A stretch of 64,000 bases of DNA from Ensifer aridi (GTDB lineage Bacteria > Pseudomonadota > Alphaproteobacteria > Rhizobiales > Rhizobiaceae), in assembly GCF_002078505.1 (NCBI RefSeq), contig NZ_LUAV01000018.1, positions 14,195 through 78,194 of the forward strand. Direction: 5' to 3'. The position numbers and the translations under genes were made by a program. This document shows, in pieces, positions 35,964-44,404 of the stretch. The notes beneath the pieces were generated by a model. It was given only the letters and a program-made list of their open reading frames with translations. It made no database searches and was not told where the DNA came from. The first letter of the stretch is position 1. Each line of letters starts with the position of its first letter.

Positions 35964-37313
35964 TCAAATCGACTTCAGGTATTCGATTAGTTCGCTCTTT
36001 TCTTGGTCAGTCAGCTTGAGTTCGAGGTGGCGGTCGTAATGGTCTACGACGTCCCCGAGGCTCGCGAACCGCCCGTCGTGGTAAAACCCTCCTTTATGGA
36101 CCTTTTCCATATCCCAGAGGGCGCGAAGAGGCGCCGTTCGGTATCGTTCATCCGGAGAGCGCATCGCCTGGAAATCATCAATTCCGATCTCCTCCGCCTT
36201 GTGCAGGTTCCATCCCGGCTCGGTGAAGATCGGCGGAACGTGGCAAGTGGCGCATTTAGCTTTGTCGTTGAAGAGCGCCTTCCCCTTTTCCGCGGAGGCA
36301 CGGTTGAAGGCCCCTTCCGGTGGCTGGGGCGTGGGCAGCGCAAGCTGGTAGAAGTGGAGGGCAGGCAGCTTGGGGGTGATCCGGTCTTCCTTGTCCTGTT
36401 TGTGGCCCTGTTTCGTCCTGGCGGCGACGGGATACTTTTCAGCATCGTCCAGCCTCGGATCGTAGAAGACGCCTTTCCCGTGCATTTCGAGATTGCCAAC
36501 GTAGGCGTTCCAATAACTCACTGTCCCCCAAGCGCCAGTCCAGGTGTGGTTGTTCACGCCCGCCAAGCCGAAAGCTGGAGGATTGAGCGTGGCGGCCGTC
36601 TTGCCGTCTGGGCGGAAGGCCTTGCCGTCGAGGTTGATCTCGGCATCGAATTTCCCCGGACCCCAAGCCTCAAGCGCCTTCTTCACCTCTTCCTTGCTAA
36701 GCTGCAGCATGTCGGTAAAAGCGGTGAGATCGGGAGCCAGGGAGACGATCGCGCCGATGTCGAGATCACGGTTGGGCCAGCCATCGAGGCGGTGCCCGAT
36801 ACCGGGAGCATAGGCGTCATCGACTGTCGAGTGGCAAAGAGAGCATTGGATGCCGACCGATCTCAACGTCCTGCCGTCTTCGCTGAAGAAACTGGTCACG
36901 CCGACAACTGCATTGGACTTGAGCAGGACGAGCGTGCTGGCCGAGTCCTTGAGATCGACCTCGCCCTTGTTGAGCGCGTCGGCCACCTCCTTCGGGATCG
37001 CGTTCACGTCCACCTTCAATCCGAGCTCGAGAGCCTTTTCCGGACTGAGGCCTGGCCCGACGCCGCCGGCCTTTTCTCCCGCTATCGCCTCGTGAAGCTT
37101 GAGCTTGCCGCCCCAAAAGTCCTCGCTGCCGAACGTATCGAAGCGGAAAGTCTCGCGTCCTTCTTCGAGAAACCGCTTTGCCTGATCGGCTACCGCGGCG
37201 TCAAAGTTCTTGCCACTCGGTGCTTTCTTGCTCATTTGAGCAGCGGCGGGAATGAAAGCTGTCGACAGCAGAAATGAAAGAAATAAACCAGTATTTCGCC
37301 CACGCCTTTGCAT
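35964..37313 (-). CDS. Di-haem cytochrome c peroxidase-like protein
   Basis: ATG 37313 with GGGAGGGA upstream is preferred over 37412. About 449 residues. The signal peptide is MQRRGRNTGLFLSFLLSTAFIPAAA. Two c-type haem motifs are present: CSLCH (about 157-161) and CATCH (about 354-358). The second is followed by the pattern RTAPLRALWDMEKVHKGGFYHDGRFASLGDVVDHYDRHL, characteristic of the MauG/CcpA superfamily. It is longer than classical CcpA, and the stretch between the haems includes NPPAFGLAGVNNHTWTGAWG. It probably acts as a periplasmic peroxidase or oxidase. It is first in a group with the HiPIP and the unknown membrane protein. Confidence 0.88.
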   Translation of the reverse strand: MQRRGRNTGLFLSFLLSTAFIPAAAQMSKKAPSGKNFDAAVADQAKRFLEEGRETFRFDTFGSEDFWGGKLKLHEAIAGEKAGGVGPGLSPEKALELGLKVDVNAIPKEVADALNKGEVDLKDSASTLVLLKSNAVVGVTSFFSEDGRTLRSVGIQCSLCHSTVDDAYAPGIGHRLDGWPNRDLDIGAIVSLAPDLTAFTDMLQLSKEEVKKALEAWGPGKFDAEINLDGKAFRPDGKTAATLNPPAFGLAGVNNHTWTGAWGTVSYWNAYVGNLEMHGKGVFYDPRLDDAEKYPVAARTKQGHKQDKEDRITPKLPALHFYQLALPTPQPPEGAFNRASAEKGKALFNDKAKCATCHVPPIFTEPGWNLHKAEEIGIDDFQAMRSPDERYRTAPLRALWDMEKVHKGGFYHDGRFASLGDVVDHYDRHLELKLTDQEKSELIEYLKSI

Positions 37314-37557
37314 CACACGTCCCTCCCAAGACATGAGTGGCAATCGGCGGTCATGTAGTGTTTCGCGGGTCCCCGTTGCGCGCGAAGCGCAAAACCGACC
37401 GAATATTAGCAATGGATCATGTTACACCTAATCCGCGCACCCGCAATACCAGTGTGCAAGCATGCGACCCGCGGCGCTAGCGGGTCGAGAATGCGTCTGG
37501 TGTGCTGCACGGGCCGGCACAGGAGACTGGTTGTCGTGCCAGTTTTTCAGCAGCCTA

Positions 37558-38196
37558 TTAATGTGCGACTTGGGAAGCTGCCGACATCAGTTCCTCGGGA
37601 TTCGGCGCCCTGAACGTATAGCCAACCTCCAAAACTTCAGTGAAGCTCCAGCGTACGATCCCCGCCCGGTCCAGCAGGAACTGACCGACAAGCTGCGCCT
37701 GGCCGGAGGCCATCATCTGCTGATCGGCTTCCGTAATTTCATATCCTTCCTTCCTGTTGAGAAACTCGCTCATTGCCATTACGTCCATAGGCTCGGGCAA
37801 CTCGCTCGGGAGATGAACCCGTATCGCCATGACCGTGTCCATCCCCACCTCACGCAAGCCGAAAGCACGGTGCGAGGCGCGCTCCGGGTCGGACGCCGCG
37901 AGAAGATCTGGTGTCGGGTGGTAACGGAAATAGAGCCGCGCGCGTTCGACCGGCGTGTTGACGACCGCCAGGCATTCGACGCCTTTCTCATGCAGGGCCG
38001 GTTTGAGTTGCGCCATTGCCGCGACATGGCGCCGGCAGAACGGACAGTGTAGGCCCCGAAACAAGCCGATCAGTAACGGGCTATTGCCTCGAAAATCATT
38101 GAGCGCAATCTTGCCTTCGCGCGAGATCGCATCGAAAACAACATTCGGTGCCCGGTCGCCTGGCCGCAGCGGGCGGTCCACACTGCTCGTGGACAT
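37558..38196 (-). CDS. Peroxiredoxin-like (AhpC/TSA family) protein
   Basis: ATG 38196 with AAGGAGG is chosen over 38223. 212 residues with a thioredoxin fold: RPGDRAPNVVFD, then LFRGLHCPFCRRHVAAMAQL, with a CxxC pair in place of the usual TxxC of typical peroxiredoxins. The C-terminal half is less conserved (QLVGQFLLDRAGIVRWSFTEV). It probably reduces peroxides or disulfides in the cytoplasm. It faces the same way as the cytochrome group but is separated by about 245 bases. Confidence 0.82.
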   Translation of the reverse strand: MSTSSVDRPLRPGDRAPNVVFDAISREGKIALNDFRGNSPLLIGLFRGLHCPFCRRHVAAMAQLKPALHEKGVECLAVVNTPVERARLYFRYHPTPDLLAASDPERASHRAFGLREVGMDTVMAIRVHLPSELPEPMDVMAMSEFLNRKEGYEITEADQQMMASGQAQLVGQFLLDRAGIVRWSFTEVLEVGYTFRAPNPEELMSAASQVAH

Positions 38197-38806
38197 GACA
38201 ACCTCCTTGCCCCAATCAGTCAAGAAAACGCTTCGTGATTGAACCCGTGCTCCTGCGCCAGGGTAAGTTAGCGTTCGGCCTTTGCCACATTGCCGAGCTC
38301 CAGACTAAGCGTTGGAAATCTATCTTAACATGGAAAAGACATTTGCGGCTCGCTCTCTCCCGAGTCTTCATGAGCGGTCGCTCTGAAAACGGACAGCGAG
38401 TTCCGGCGTGGCATTGGTGGATTTGCGCCGCGACGAGCAACGGCACCGCCAGATGCTCACGTTGGTCGAGCACAGATCTCGACTGCCTTCTCGCCGGCTG
38501 GTGTACCTTCCAGTATTCAAGTCTTGAAACTCGGGCGGCCTCGGGTGACTGGACGCTGAAATATGGCGAATGACCTCACATGAGAGCACTCGCGAATGCT
38601 GTTGCGCTGAAGGTCCGGTACCCGATCTCGTTTTGGACGCTCAGGTCTGCGACGATCAAGGTCGTCAACGGGTCGAGTGTTCCGGTTCGCATCCGTCGCG
38701 GTTGGATGGGGGCGGACGGACAGGCCGGCCTTAGGTCCGAATCCTGAGGCGTTCTCAACCGCAATATCATGCATGGCTCGCCGGGCGTCGCTCTGTCGCA
38801 AGTCGG
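38197..38806. other. Intergenic, 610 bases, no gene recognised
   Basis: Short frames on both strands lack family features. A copy of the dispersed element lies at 38662-38700. The rest shows nothing I can name; it may be remnant sequence. Confidence 0.5.
38662..38700 (+). repeat. Dispersed intergenic element, copy B
   Basis: CAACGGGTCGA, a short variable stretch, then TTCCGGTTCGCATCCGTCGC, differing from copy A at 18035-18075 by a few bases and one insertion. Confidence 0.5.
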
Positions 38807-40033
38807 CTACGCTTGCCCGACGAGTCGATCAACGAGGCGAGCGGCTTCCTCTGCAATAGCCGGGATGGTGCCTGATTTCCGTGTCGACCCGAAATCGAGG
38901 CCGGCGAAGAACAAGCCTGGTATGGCCCCCACCCCATCCTCGTGTACGGGTTGGCCGGCTGCGTCGAGGGCGCCGGGGAGCCGGACCCACGAGAAATCGC
39001 CGGTGAAGCCCGTGCACCAAACCACCGATCTGACACGGCTGGCATTCCAATCGATGGACCGGATCGGCGGGTCGGGCAGACGCGGTTCAACCATCTCGGC
39101 TGGGTCGTCCTCGGCTGGTGGCGCATCCAGGCCGGCACGCTCGATATATTCGTCGATCAGCCGCTTGGCATTCGCGGAGGCCTCGTCGGCAAATCGGATA
39201 TTGTCATCGAGCTCGTCACCGAAGATGAGGCTGCCATTCTCCACGCCCCTGAAGCGGCCGAGCAACACCACCCCTCGCGCGCTCAGCGATTGTAGGCTGA
39301 TCGTGTGGGTCGCGCCAGCGAGCGCGCGTGCTTGAAGCTTACCAGAGGGGAGGACGAGTTCTCTGCGGGGAACGTCGAAAAAGCCGGACAGGGTCAGCCA
39401 ATTAAGTGTGTTTCCCCCGCGGTAGTGCCGGACCCATCGGCCGTTGCGACTGGTCGCAAGCAAGACCGTGCGCCCGGCTAGTGCCAAATCCTCAGCGATC
39501 TGGCCGCCAGATTGGCCGCTGCCGACCACTAGCACCGCGCCATTCTCAAGATCGGCGGCGATGCGGTAGGCCGAAGAATCGACTTGGTGAATGGCGATCG
39601 GCAAATCCGCCGACCCTGGTGGCCGGACCTGTCGGTTTTGGTCGCCGGTGGCAATCACCACATTGCGCGCCAGGAGCGCGCCACGAGCCGTGGCGACGCG
39701 AAAAAGCCCATCGTCTTTCGTCAGCTCAATCGCTGGGGTTTGGGTGATTACCGGCAGGCAGTGGCGCTCGGCATAGCCTTCGAGATAGGCCACGAACTCG
39801 TGGTGGGTTATCGCGCCCCAAGGATCGGGTCCTTCGTAAGCGTCACCGGGTAAGATGGAGCGGATTGTCGGCGAGTTCAGTCTAAACGAGTTCCATCGCT
39901 GCGTTCGCCACGTCTCGCCGATCCGGCCTCGATCCAGCACCTGGTGATTGCGACCCTCCTGTTTTAGAAAATAGCTGACGCCGAGACCCGCCGGGCCAGC
40001 GCCAATCACAAGCGCGTCGAGAACCTCGCTCAT
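38807..40033 (-). CDS. Flavin-containing monooxygenase-like oxidoreductase (CzcO type)
   Basis: 408 residues. It has an FAD Rossmann motif VIGAGPAGLGVSY at about residue 9, a flavin contact WRTQRWNSFRLNSP, the NADPH Rossmann motif VLVVGSGQSGGQIAEDL near 167, and an ATG-type motif VVIATGDQNR. The ending GLFFAGLDFGSTRKSGTIPAIAEEA is typical of this group. It is expected to use NADPH and O2 to oxygenate a soft nucleophile, or to act as a related oxidoreductase. AGGGGA precedes the ATG. It lies downstream of, and in the same direction as, the tauABC-like genes, 279 bases away, so use on organosulfur compounds is possible but unproven. Confidence 0.87.
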   Translation of the reverse strand: MSEVLDALVIGAGPAGLGVSYFLKQEGRNHQVLDRGRIGETWRTQRWNSFRLNSPTIRSILPGDAYEGPDPWGAITHHEFVAYLEGYAERHCLPVITQTPAIELTKDDGLFRVATARGALLARNVVIATGDQNRQVRPPGSADLPIAIHQVDSSAYRIAADLENGAVLVVGSGQSGGQIAEDLALAGRTVLLATSRNGRWVRHYRGGNTLNWLTLSGFFDVPRRELVLPSGKLQARALAGATHTISLQSLSARGVVLLGRFRGVENGSLIFGDELDDNIRFADEASANAKRLIDEYIERAGLDAPPAEDDPAEMVEPRLPDPPIRSIDWNASRVRSVVWCTGFTGDFSWVRLPGALDAAGQPVHEDGVGAIPGLFFAGLDFGSTRKSGTIPAIAEEAARLVDRLVGQA

Positions 40034-40312
40034 GCGTCCCCTGCAAAACTACAGGTTCATAGCATCGCATACTGCAGCTTCTGGCGGAAGCCGAAGCTAG
40101 CTTTCGATCGGCCGAGTCGAACGTGTTCTCAAGGGTCTCTCTCGGGTGGAACCAAGCCCTCAGAGGTCACAGGAGGGTGGAGAGCCGAATTTTGGCCCCA
40201 CGCCTCAGTAACGCTCTGGTTGGCGCCAGTGAGGAGTATGAGGTCGTGGTGCTACATGCCTCTTCGGAATTCTCACTTAGGCTTTAGACATGGCCATCGG
40301 CAACGGTGGCAT

Positions 40313-41167
40313 TTACAGCTTTCCCTTCCAGGGAACGAGGACAGCTTCGATAAACCGGATGGCGGCGGAGAAGGCAAAGGCGCAGATCGCGATGATGCCG
40401 ATCCCGACGAAGACAACGTCGGTGGCAAGAAACTGTGCAGCGGACATGATCATGAAACCGATGCCGCGTGTCGAGGCGATCAACTCGGCGGCCACCAGTG
40501 TGCCCCATCCTATCCCGACCGCGATCCTCACGCCGGTCAGTATCTCAGGCAGGGCTGACGGCAAGACGATGTCGGTGAAGAGCTCAAGCGGTCGAGCGCC
40601 AAGCGATCGAGCCGCATTCACGCGCTCGATGGGTAACGAACGGACACCCGCCTGAGCAGATAGGCAGATAGGTGCAAACATCGCCAGCACCAGCAGCGTT
40701 ATCTTGGACGTTTCACCAATGCCGAGCCAAATGATCATCAGCGGCAGGTATGAGAGAGGCGGCAGCGGCCAGTAGAACTCGATCGGCGTATCCAGGATGC
40801 CCTTTGCCCAGCGGTTCAGGCCCATGAGAAGGCCGAGGGGAATTCCAGCCGCTATGGCGATCGACGCCGCCAGGACGATGCGGAAGAGGCTTGCGAAGAT
40901 ATGCTCGGACAATGACGCGCCGGCATAGCCGTCGTAATAGAGCACGCCCACCTGGGTCAGAACCTCCCCAGGACGCGGCAGAAAGAGGTGTGGCACCAAA
41001 TCGAGCTCGGCGACGAGCCACCATAGAGTCGCAACGGCGAGAGCAGTCGCGATGCTTATGGCTGCCGTGGGTTTCTCGCCCACGCCGAAGCGTACCATTT
41101 TGACAAGCCTTGGCTGCGGCCGCTCCTCAGCGGATGAAACAGCGGTCGTCTGGACAATGTCGCTCAT
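40313..41167 (-). CDS. tauC: Taurine-type ABC permease
   Basis: 284 residues with about six membrane helices and the BPD permease loop (RVNAARSLGARPLELFTDIVLPSALPEILTGVRIAVGIGWGTLVAAELI), typical of TauC/SsuC. The ATG overlaps the stop of the ATPase gene by four bases. It ends with a charged tail (LVPWKGKL). It carries taurine or a related sulfonate across the inner membrane. Confidence 0.85.
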   Translation of the reverse strand: MSDIVQTTAVSSAEERPQPRLVKMVRFGVGEKPTAAISIATALAVATLWWLVAELDLVPHLFLPRPGEVLTQVGVLYYDGYAGASLSEHIFASLFRIVLAASIAIAAGIPLGLLMGLNRWAKGILDTPIEFYWPLPPLSYLPLMIIWLGIGETSKITLLVLAMFAPICLSAQAGVRSLPIERVNAARSLGARPLELFTDIVLPSALPEILTGVRIAVGIGWGTLVAAELIASTRGIGFMIMSAAQFLATDVVFVGIGIIAICAFAFSAAIRFIEAVLVPWKGKL

Positions 41168-41952
41168 GCCGCGCTCCTGAAGTCTTCGGCCCTGTGAAGA
41201 ATGGCCCGTATTTCCTCGCGCAGGCTGGCAAATTCGGTTGACAACTTGATCGATCGTGCATCTCCGGTTGCCGCAAACCGGCGGACGAAGTCCAGATCGA
41301 AGCGGGCAACGACGCGGCCTGGCCTTGGAGACATGACCAGCACCTGAGTTCCAAGGAAAAGAGCCTCTTCGATCGAGTGGGTGATGAAGAAGATCCGCTT
41401 TGCCGTCCTGTACCAGATGGAGATCAGCAGTTCCTGCATCTGATCGCGCGTCAGACTGTCGAGGGCACCGAAAGGTTCATCCATCAGAAGGATGTCGGGT
41501 TCCGTAGCGAGGGCGCGCGCAATGCCCACCCGCTGGCGCATGCCGCCCGACAGTTCATAGGGCAAGGCCTTGGCGAATTCATCGAGGCCGACCAGCCGAA
41601 GCAGTTCATGGGCGCGTGCCCTTCGCTCGCTTTTGCTTACGCCCGCGAATTTCAGACCAAGTGCGACATTGTCGACCACCGTCTTCCACGGAAGAAGGGC
41701 ATCCTTCTGAAATACCACGCCACGGTCAGCACCGGGACCGCGAACAGGCCGCCCATCGAGGATGATGGCGCCATCCGAGAGAGGTAGGAATCCGGCGATC
41801 GCATTGAGCAATGTCGACTTGCCACATCCTGAGGCGCCAAGAGCAACGACAAAGCCGCTCTCGGGAATTTCGAAAGATACGCGGTCAAGCGCATGGACGG
41901 TCCGGCCATCGCGCGCCGCGAAGAAGACACTGGCGTGATCGACTTTAAGCAT
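41164..41952 (-). CDS. tauB: Taurine-type ABC ATPase
   Basis: 262 residues. Walker A ALGASGCGKST, Q-loop VVFQKDALLPWKTV (the LLPW variant characteristic of TauB/SsuB ATPases), signature LSGGMRQRVGIARAL, Walker B ILLMDEPFGALD, switch FITHSIEEAL. It lies between the binding protein and the permease in a tauABC order and overlaps tauC by four bases. Confidence 0.88.
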   Translation of the reverse strand: MLKVDHASVFFAARDGRTVHALDRVSFEIPESGFVVALGASGCGKSTLLNAIAGFLPLSDGAIILDGRPVRGPGADRGVVFQKDALLPWKTVVDNVALGLKFAGVSKSERRARAHELLRLVGLDEFAKALPYELSGGMRQRVGIARALATEPDILLMDEPFGALDSLTRDQMQELLISIWYRTAKRIFFITHSIEEALFLGTQVLVMSPRPGRVVARFDLDFVRRFAATGDARSIKLSTEFASLREEIRAILHRAEDFRSAA

Positions 41953-42005
41953 GTGCTCTCTCGCATCTTCGACGCCGGCGCGACTGGGCGCCGGCGTAGG
42001 CAGGA

Positions 42006-43019
42006 TCAGTTGCTCGCGCTTGTCAGCGCGTCGGCAGTAACGAATGCACCGTAGTTCGGCAGGACCTCGGAGACCTTCCCCTGAGCCTTCAGGAAAGCTG
42101 CCGTATCCTTCAGGATCTTGGCCGCACCGGACTTGTCTTCGCCGCCGAGCCAGGCCTCCGAAGCCTGAACCTCAGGCGTCAGCAACGAGAGGTTTTTCAA
42201 TGCGGCCGCATGCTGTTCGGGGGTGCCGCCGAGCAACTTGGCGAGCGCCTTGGCGTTTTCGCTGTCGGCGCTCCATGCGCCTTTGTCGGATGCATACGAG
42301 GCATAGTACTTGTTGATGACGGAGGCGAAGCTCTTCAAGAAATCCGGATTGTCGGCCGCAAACTGAGAGGTCGCCACCCAGGCCGAGAAGGTCGGCGCGC
42401 CTTTGTCAGCCACGTCCCTGGAGGTGACGAGCACCTTGCCGTTCTTTTTCAGTTCGGTCAGCGCCGGATCCCAGACGAAACCGCCATCGATATCGCCGCG
42501 GTTAAAACCGGCAACGATCTCAGGCTGCGGGATTGCAAAGACCTGAACGTCCTTTTCGGTGAGGCCGAGTGACTTGATCAATGCCAGAAGCTGATAGTGG
42601 TCCGTCGAGACAGGGGCAGCCGCGAGCTTCTTGCCCTTGAGATCACTCAGGCTTTCTATGCCCGACCCGTTGCGAACCACCAGAGCTTCGTCGATACCGG
42701 AGATGGTTGAAAGATAAAACGCCTTCACCTCCAGGCCGCGCGAAGCCGCAGCCGCGAAGGGGCTGGACCCGACATAGCCGACCTGCACATCGCCGGCTGC
42801 GATAGCGGCGAAGATTTCAGCGCCGGAATTGAACTTGCGGAAATCGATGTCGTAACCCGTGGCCTTGGCGAAGTCGCCATTGGCTATGGCCACCGAGGAT
42901 GGCAGCGCATCCGTCTGGTAGGCGATGACGACCTTCTTATCGGCGGCATCAGTTGCAGCAGCCATAGAGAGGCTGCCGATACCGACCGCGATTGCAGTGA
43001 TAACACTCTTCAGATTCAT
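42006..43019 (-). CDS. tauA: Taurine-binding periplasmic protein
   Basis: ATG 43019 with AGGGG upstream; the longer frame to 43088 is not needed. 337 residues with signal MNLKSVITAIAVGIGSLSMAAATDAA. The mature sequence follows E. coli TauA closely as I recall it: VVIAYQTDALPSSVA, FRKFNSGAEIFAAIAAGDVQVG, VGSSPFAAAAS, STDHYQLLALIKSLG, GDIDGGFVWDPAL and GAPTFSAWVATSQF. It binds taurine in the periplasm. The TauD dioxygenase that usually follows is not in this neighbourhood, so desulfonation or deamination must be encoded elsewhere or done differently. Confidence 0.9.
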   Translation of the reverse strand: MNLKSVITAIAVGIGSLSMAAATDAADKKVVIAYQTDALPSSVAIANGDFAKATGYDIDFRKFNSGAEIFAAIAAGDVQVGYVGSSPFAAAASRGLEVKAFYLSTISGIDEALVVRNGSGIESLSDLKGKKLAAAPVSTDHYQLLALIKSLGLTEKDVQVFAIPQPEIVAGFNRGDIDGGFVWDPALTELKKNGKVLVTSRDVADKGAPTFSAWVATSQFAADNPDFLKSFASVINKYYASYASDKGAWSADSENAKALAKLLGGTPEQHAAALKNLSLLTPEVQASEAWLGGEDKSGAAKILKDTAAFLKAQGKVSEVLPNYGAFVTADALTSASN

Positions 43020-43293
43020 GCTTTGCCCCTGTTCGACGAAAAACGTCTTCGGTGATCTCGTGAATTCAACAGGTGAGAGCGTAAGCAAGGGCAGCCGTTT
43101 TCACAGGAATAATACACTAAATTTATGATGTATGTAGGGAATGTTTCTCCTGAGCGGGGCACACCCACGAGGCCCACGAGTTCATCAACGCTCGGCAGCA
43201 AGCCTAAAGCGGCTAGCGTGGCCAATGCACAATTCGCTAGCCACGCCGGCTTGAGTCAAATCGGCTTTGTCATGACCCGCGATGAAAGCTTTC

Positions 43294-44109
43294 CTATTTC
43301 ACGCCGCCATGTGCGAGTCCGCTCACCAGGTAGCGCTGCAGGAAGAGCGCGATCAGATAGACCGGTGCGATGCCGGCGAGTGAGGCCGCTGCCATCTGGC
43401 CGAAGTTCACCAGCCTGTCGCCCTGGAAGAGCGAGATGCCAACCGGGAGTGTTCGCGTCGCATCGGAAAAGGTGAAGGCCGAGGCGAAGAGGAACTCGTT
43501 GTAGGAAAGCACCGTGACGATGAGGAGGGTCGCCACGATGCCGGGCGCGATGATCGGTGCGACGATTTGCAATAGGGTGCGAAACGGTCCCGCGCCGTCC
43601 ATCGCGGCCGCTTGCTCGATTTCGATAGGCATCCGGCGCAGGAAGGGCGTCAGCAGCCAGAAGGCGACCGGCACGTTGGCGAAGCCGTAAACGAGGATGA
43701 GGCCGGCGCGCGTGTTGAGGAGGCCGGTTGCCTTCAGCAGCAAGAAAAGGGGGATCAGCGCCACGATGGGCGGCGCCATGTAGCTCGAAAGCGTCACGTC
43801 CGCCAGCCACTTGCCGCCAATCTTGAGCCGCAACACCGCATAGGATGAGGGGAGCGCCAGCGCGATGGTGAGGAGCGCAGCAAGTACCGAGACAGTCACG
43901 GAGTTGAGAATGAAGCGCGCAATGTCGGCCGCTTCGAAGGCGCCTGGCCAGTTTGCGAGTATCGGCACTGTCGGCCAGAAATGGCCGCTCAGCACGTCGT
44001 CCCTGGTCTTGAAGGAAACGGTGACGAGGTAAAGGATGGGCAGCGCGAATAAGCCGATAATCGGCGCGGTCGCCAAGGCTAGCCAGACATGTCGAGCGCC
44101 GAGTCTCAT
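43294..44109 (-). CDS. ABC sugar permease, MalG type (orphan)
   Basis: 271 residues starting at ATG 44109, which overlaps the stop of the remnant upstream (ATGA). It has an N-terminal helix (LALATAPIIGLFALPILYLVTVSFK), the EAA loop (EIEQAAAMDGAGPFRTLLQIVAPIIAPG), and family ending RYLVSGLAHGGVK. The partner permease survives only as a short 3' remnant, and no binding protein or ATPase is adjacent. It may be a leftover, or it could be driven by the ATPase of a neighbouring sugar cluster. Confidence 0.85.
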   Translation of the reverse strand: MRLGARHVWLALATAPIIGLFALPILYLVTVSFKTRDDVLSGHFWPTVPILANWPGAFEAADIARFILNSVTVSVLAALLTIALALPSSYAVLRLKIGGKWLADVTLSSYMAPPIVALIPLFLLLKATGLLNTRAGLILVYGFANVPVAFWLLTPFLRRMPIEIEQAAAMDGAGPFRTLLQIVAPIIAPGIVATLLIVTVLSYNEFLFASAFTFSDATRTLPVGISLFQGDRLVNFGQMAAASLAGIAPVYLIALFLQRYLVSGLAHGGVK

Positions 44110-44281
44110 GATTCTTGTCTTTCGAAATGCTGGTGTGGGCGGATAACCGGGAGCGTCGCCAGCCCTATGACGAGGCCGTAGACGATGGTCTCGGCCGCCG
44201 CACGGCCGACGTCGAACTGCTCGATTGCCCGCCGGTAGATGGAAAAGCCTGCCGATGTCGTCGCAAAAACTTGGTCCGCCG
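44106..44281 (-). pseudogene. MalF-type permease, 3' remnant
   Basis: On the minus strand the frame DQVFATTSAGFSIYRRAIEQFDVGRAAAETIVYGLVI ends at a TGA that shares bases with the ATG of the orphan MalG-type gene. This resembles the last 50-60 residues of a MalF-type permease (the YxxxFxxFDxGRAAA segment). Homology stops near 44281, close to the promoter of the divergent LacI gene. The rest of the importer operon was probably deleted. Confidence 0.6.
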
Positions 44282-44377
44282 AAAGTCAGGCGGTGAGCGA
44301 GCCTCTCGCAACAAGAAATTTTTCGCTCGAGACTTCGCCAGCACCCTTTGACGTAAGCCCCTGCCAATGCTAGACGT

Positions 44378-44393
44378 GGGTAATCGATAACCC
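44378..44393 (+). promoter_or_regulatory. LacI-type operator in front of the cluster 2 regulator
   Basis: GGGTAATCGATAACCC is a 16-base near-perfect palindrome with a central CG, 11 bases before the regulator's GTG start. The core recurs at 45455-45466. This suggests autoregulation. Confidence 0.65.
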
Positions 44394-44404
44394 TAGGTGA
44401 AGCC

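Noticed and set aside
36003..37277. A 424-codon open frame on the + strand
   Set aside because: It lies entirely opposite the di-haem cytochrome gene, whose two haem motifs and signal peptide are unambiguous. The + strand product has no recognisable family and low-complexity composition typical of antisense GC-rich DNA.
43016..43225. A small frame upstream of tauA (about 69 codons on the - strand)
   Set aside because: It overlaps the tauA ribosome site and AT-rich promoter region. Its start lacks a ribosome site and I see no family match.
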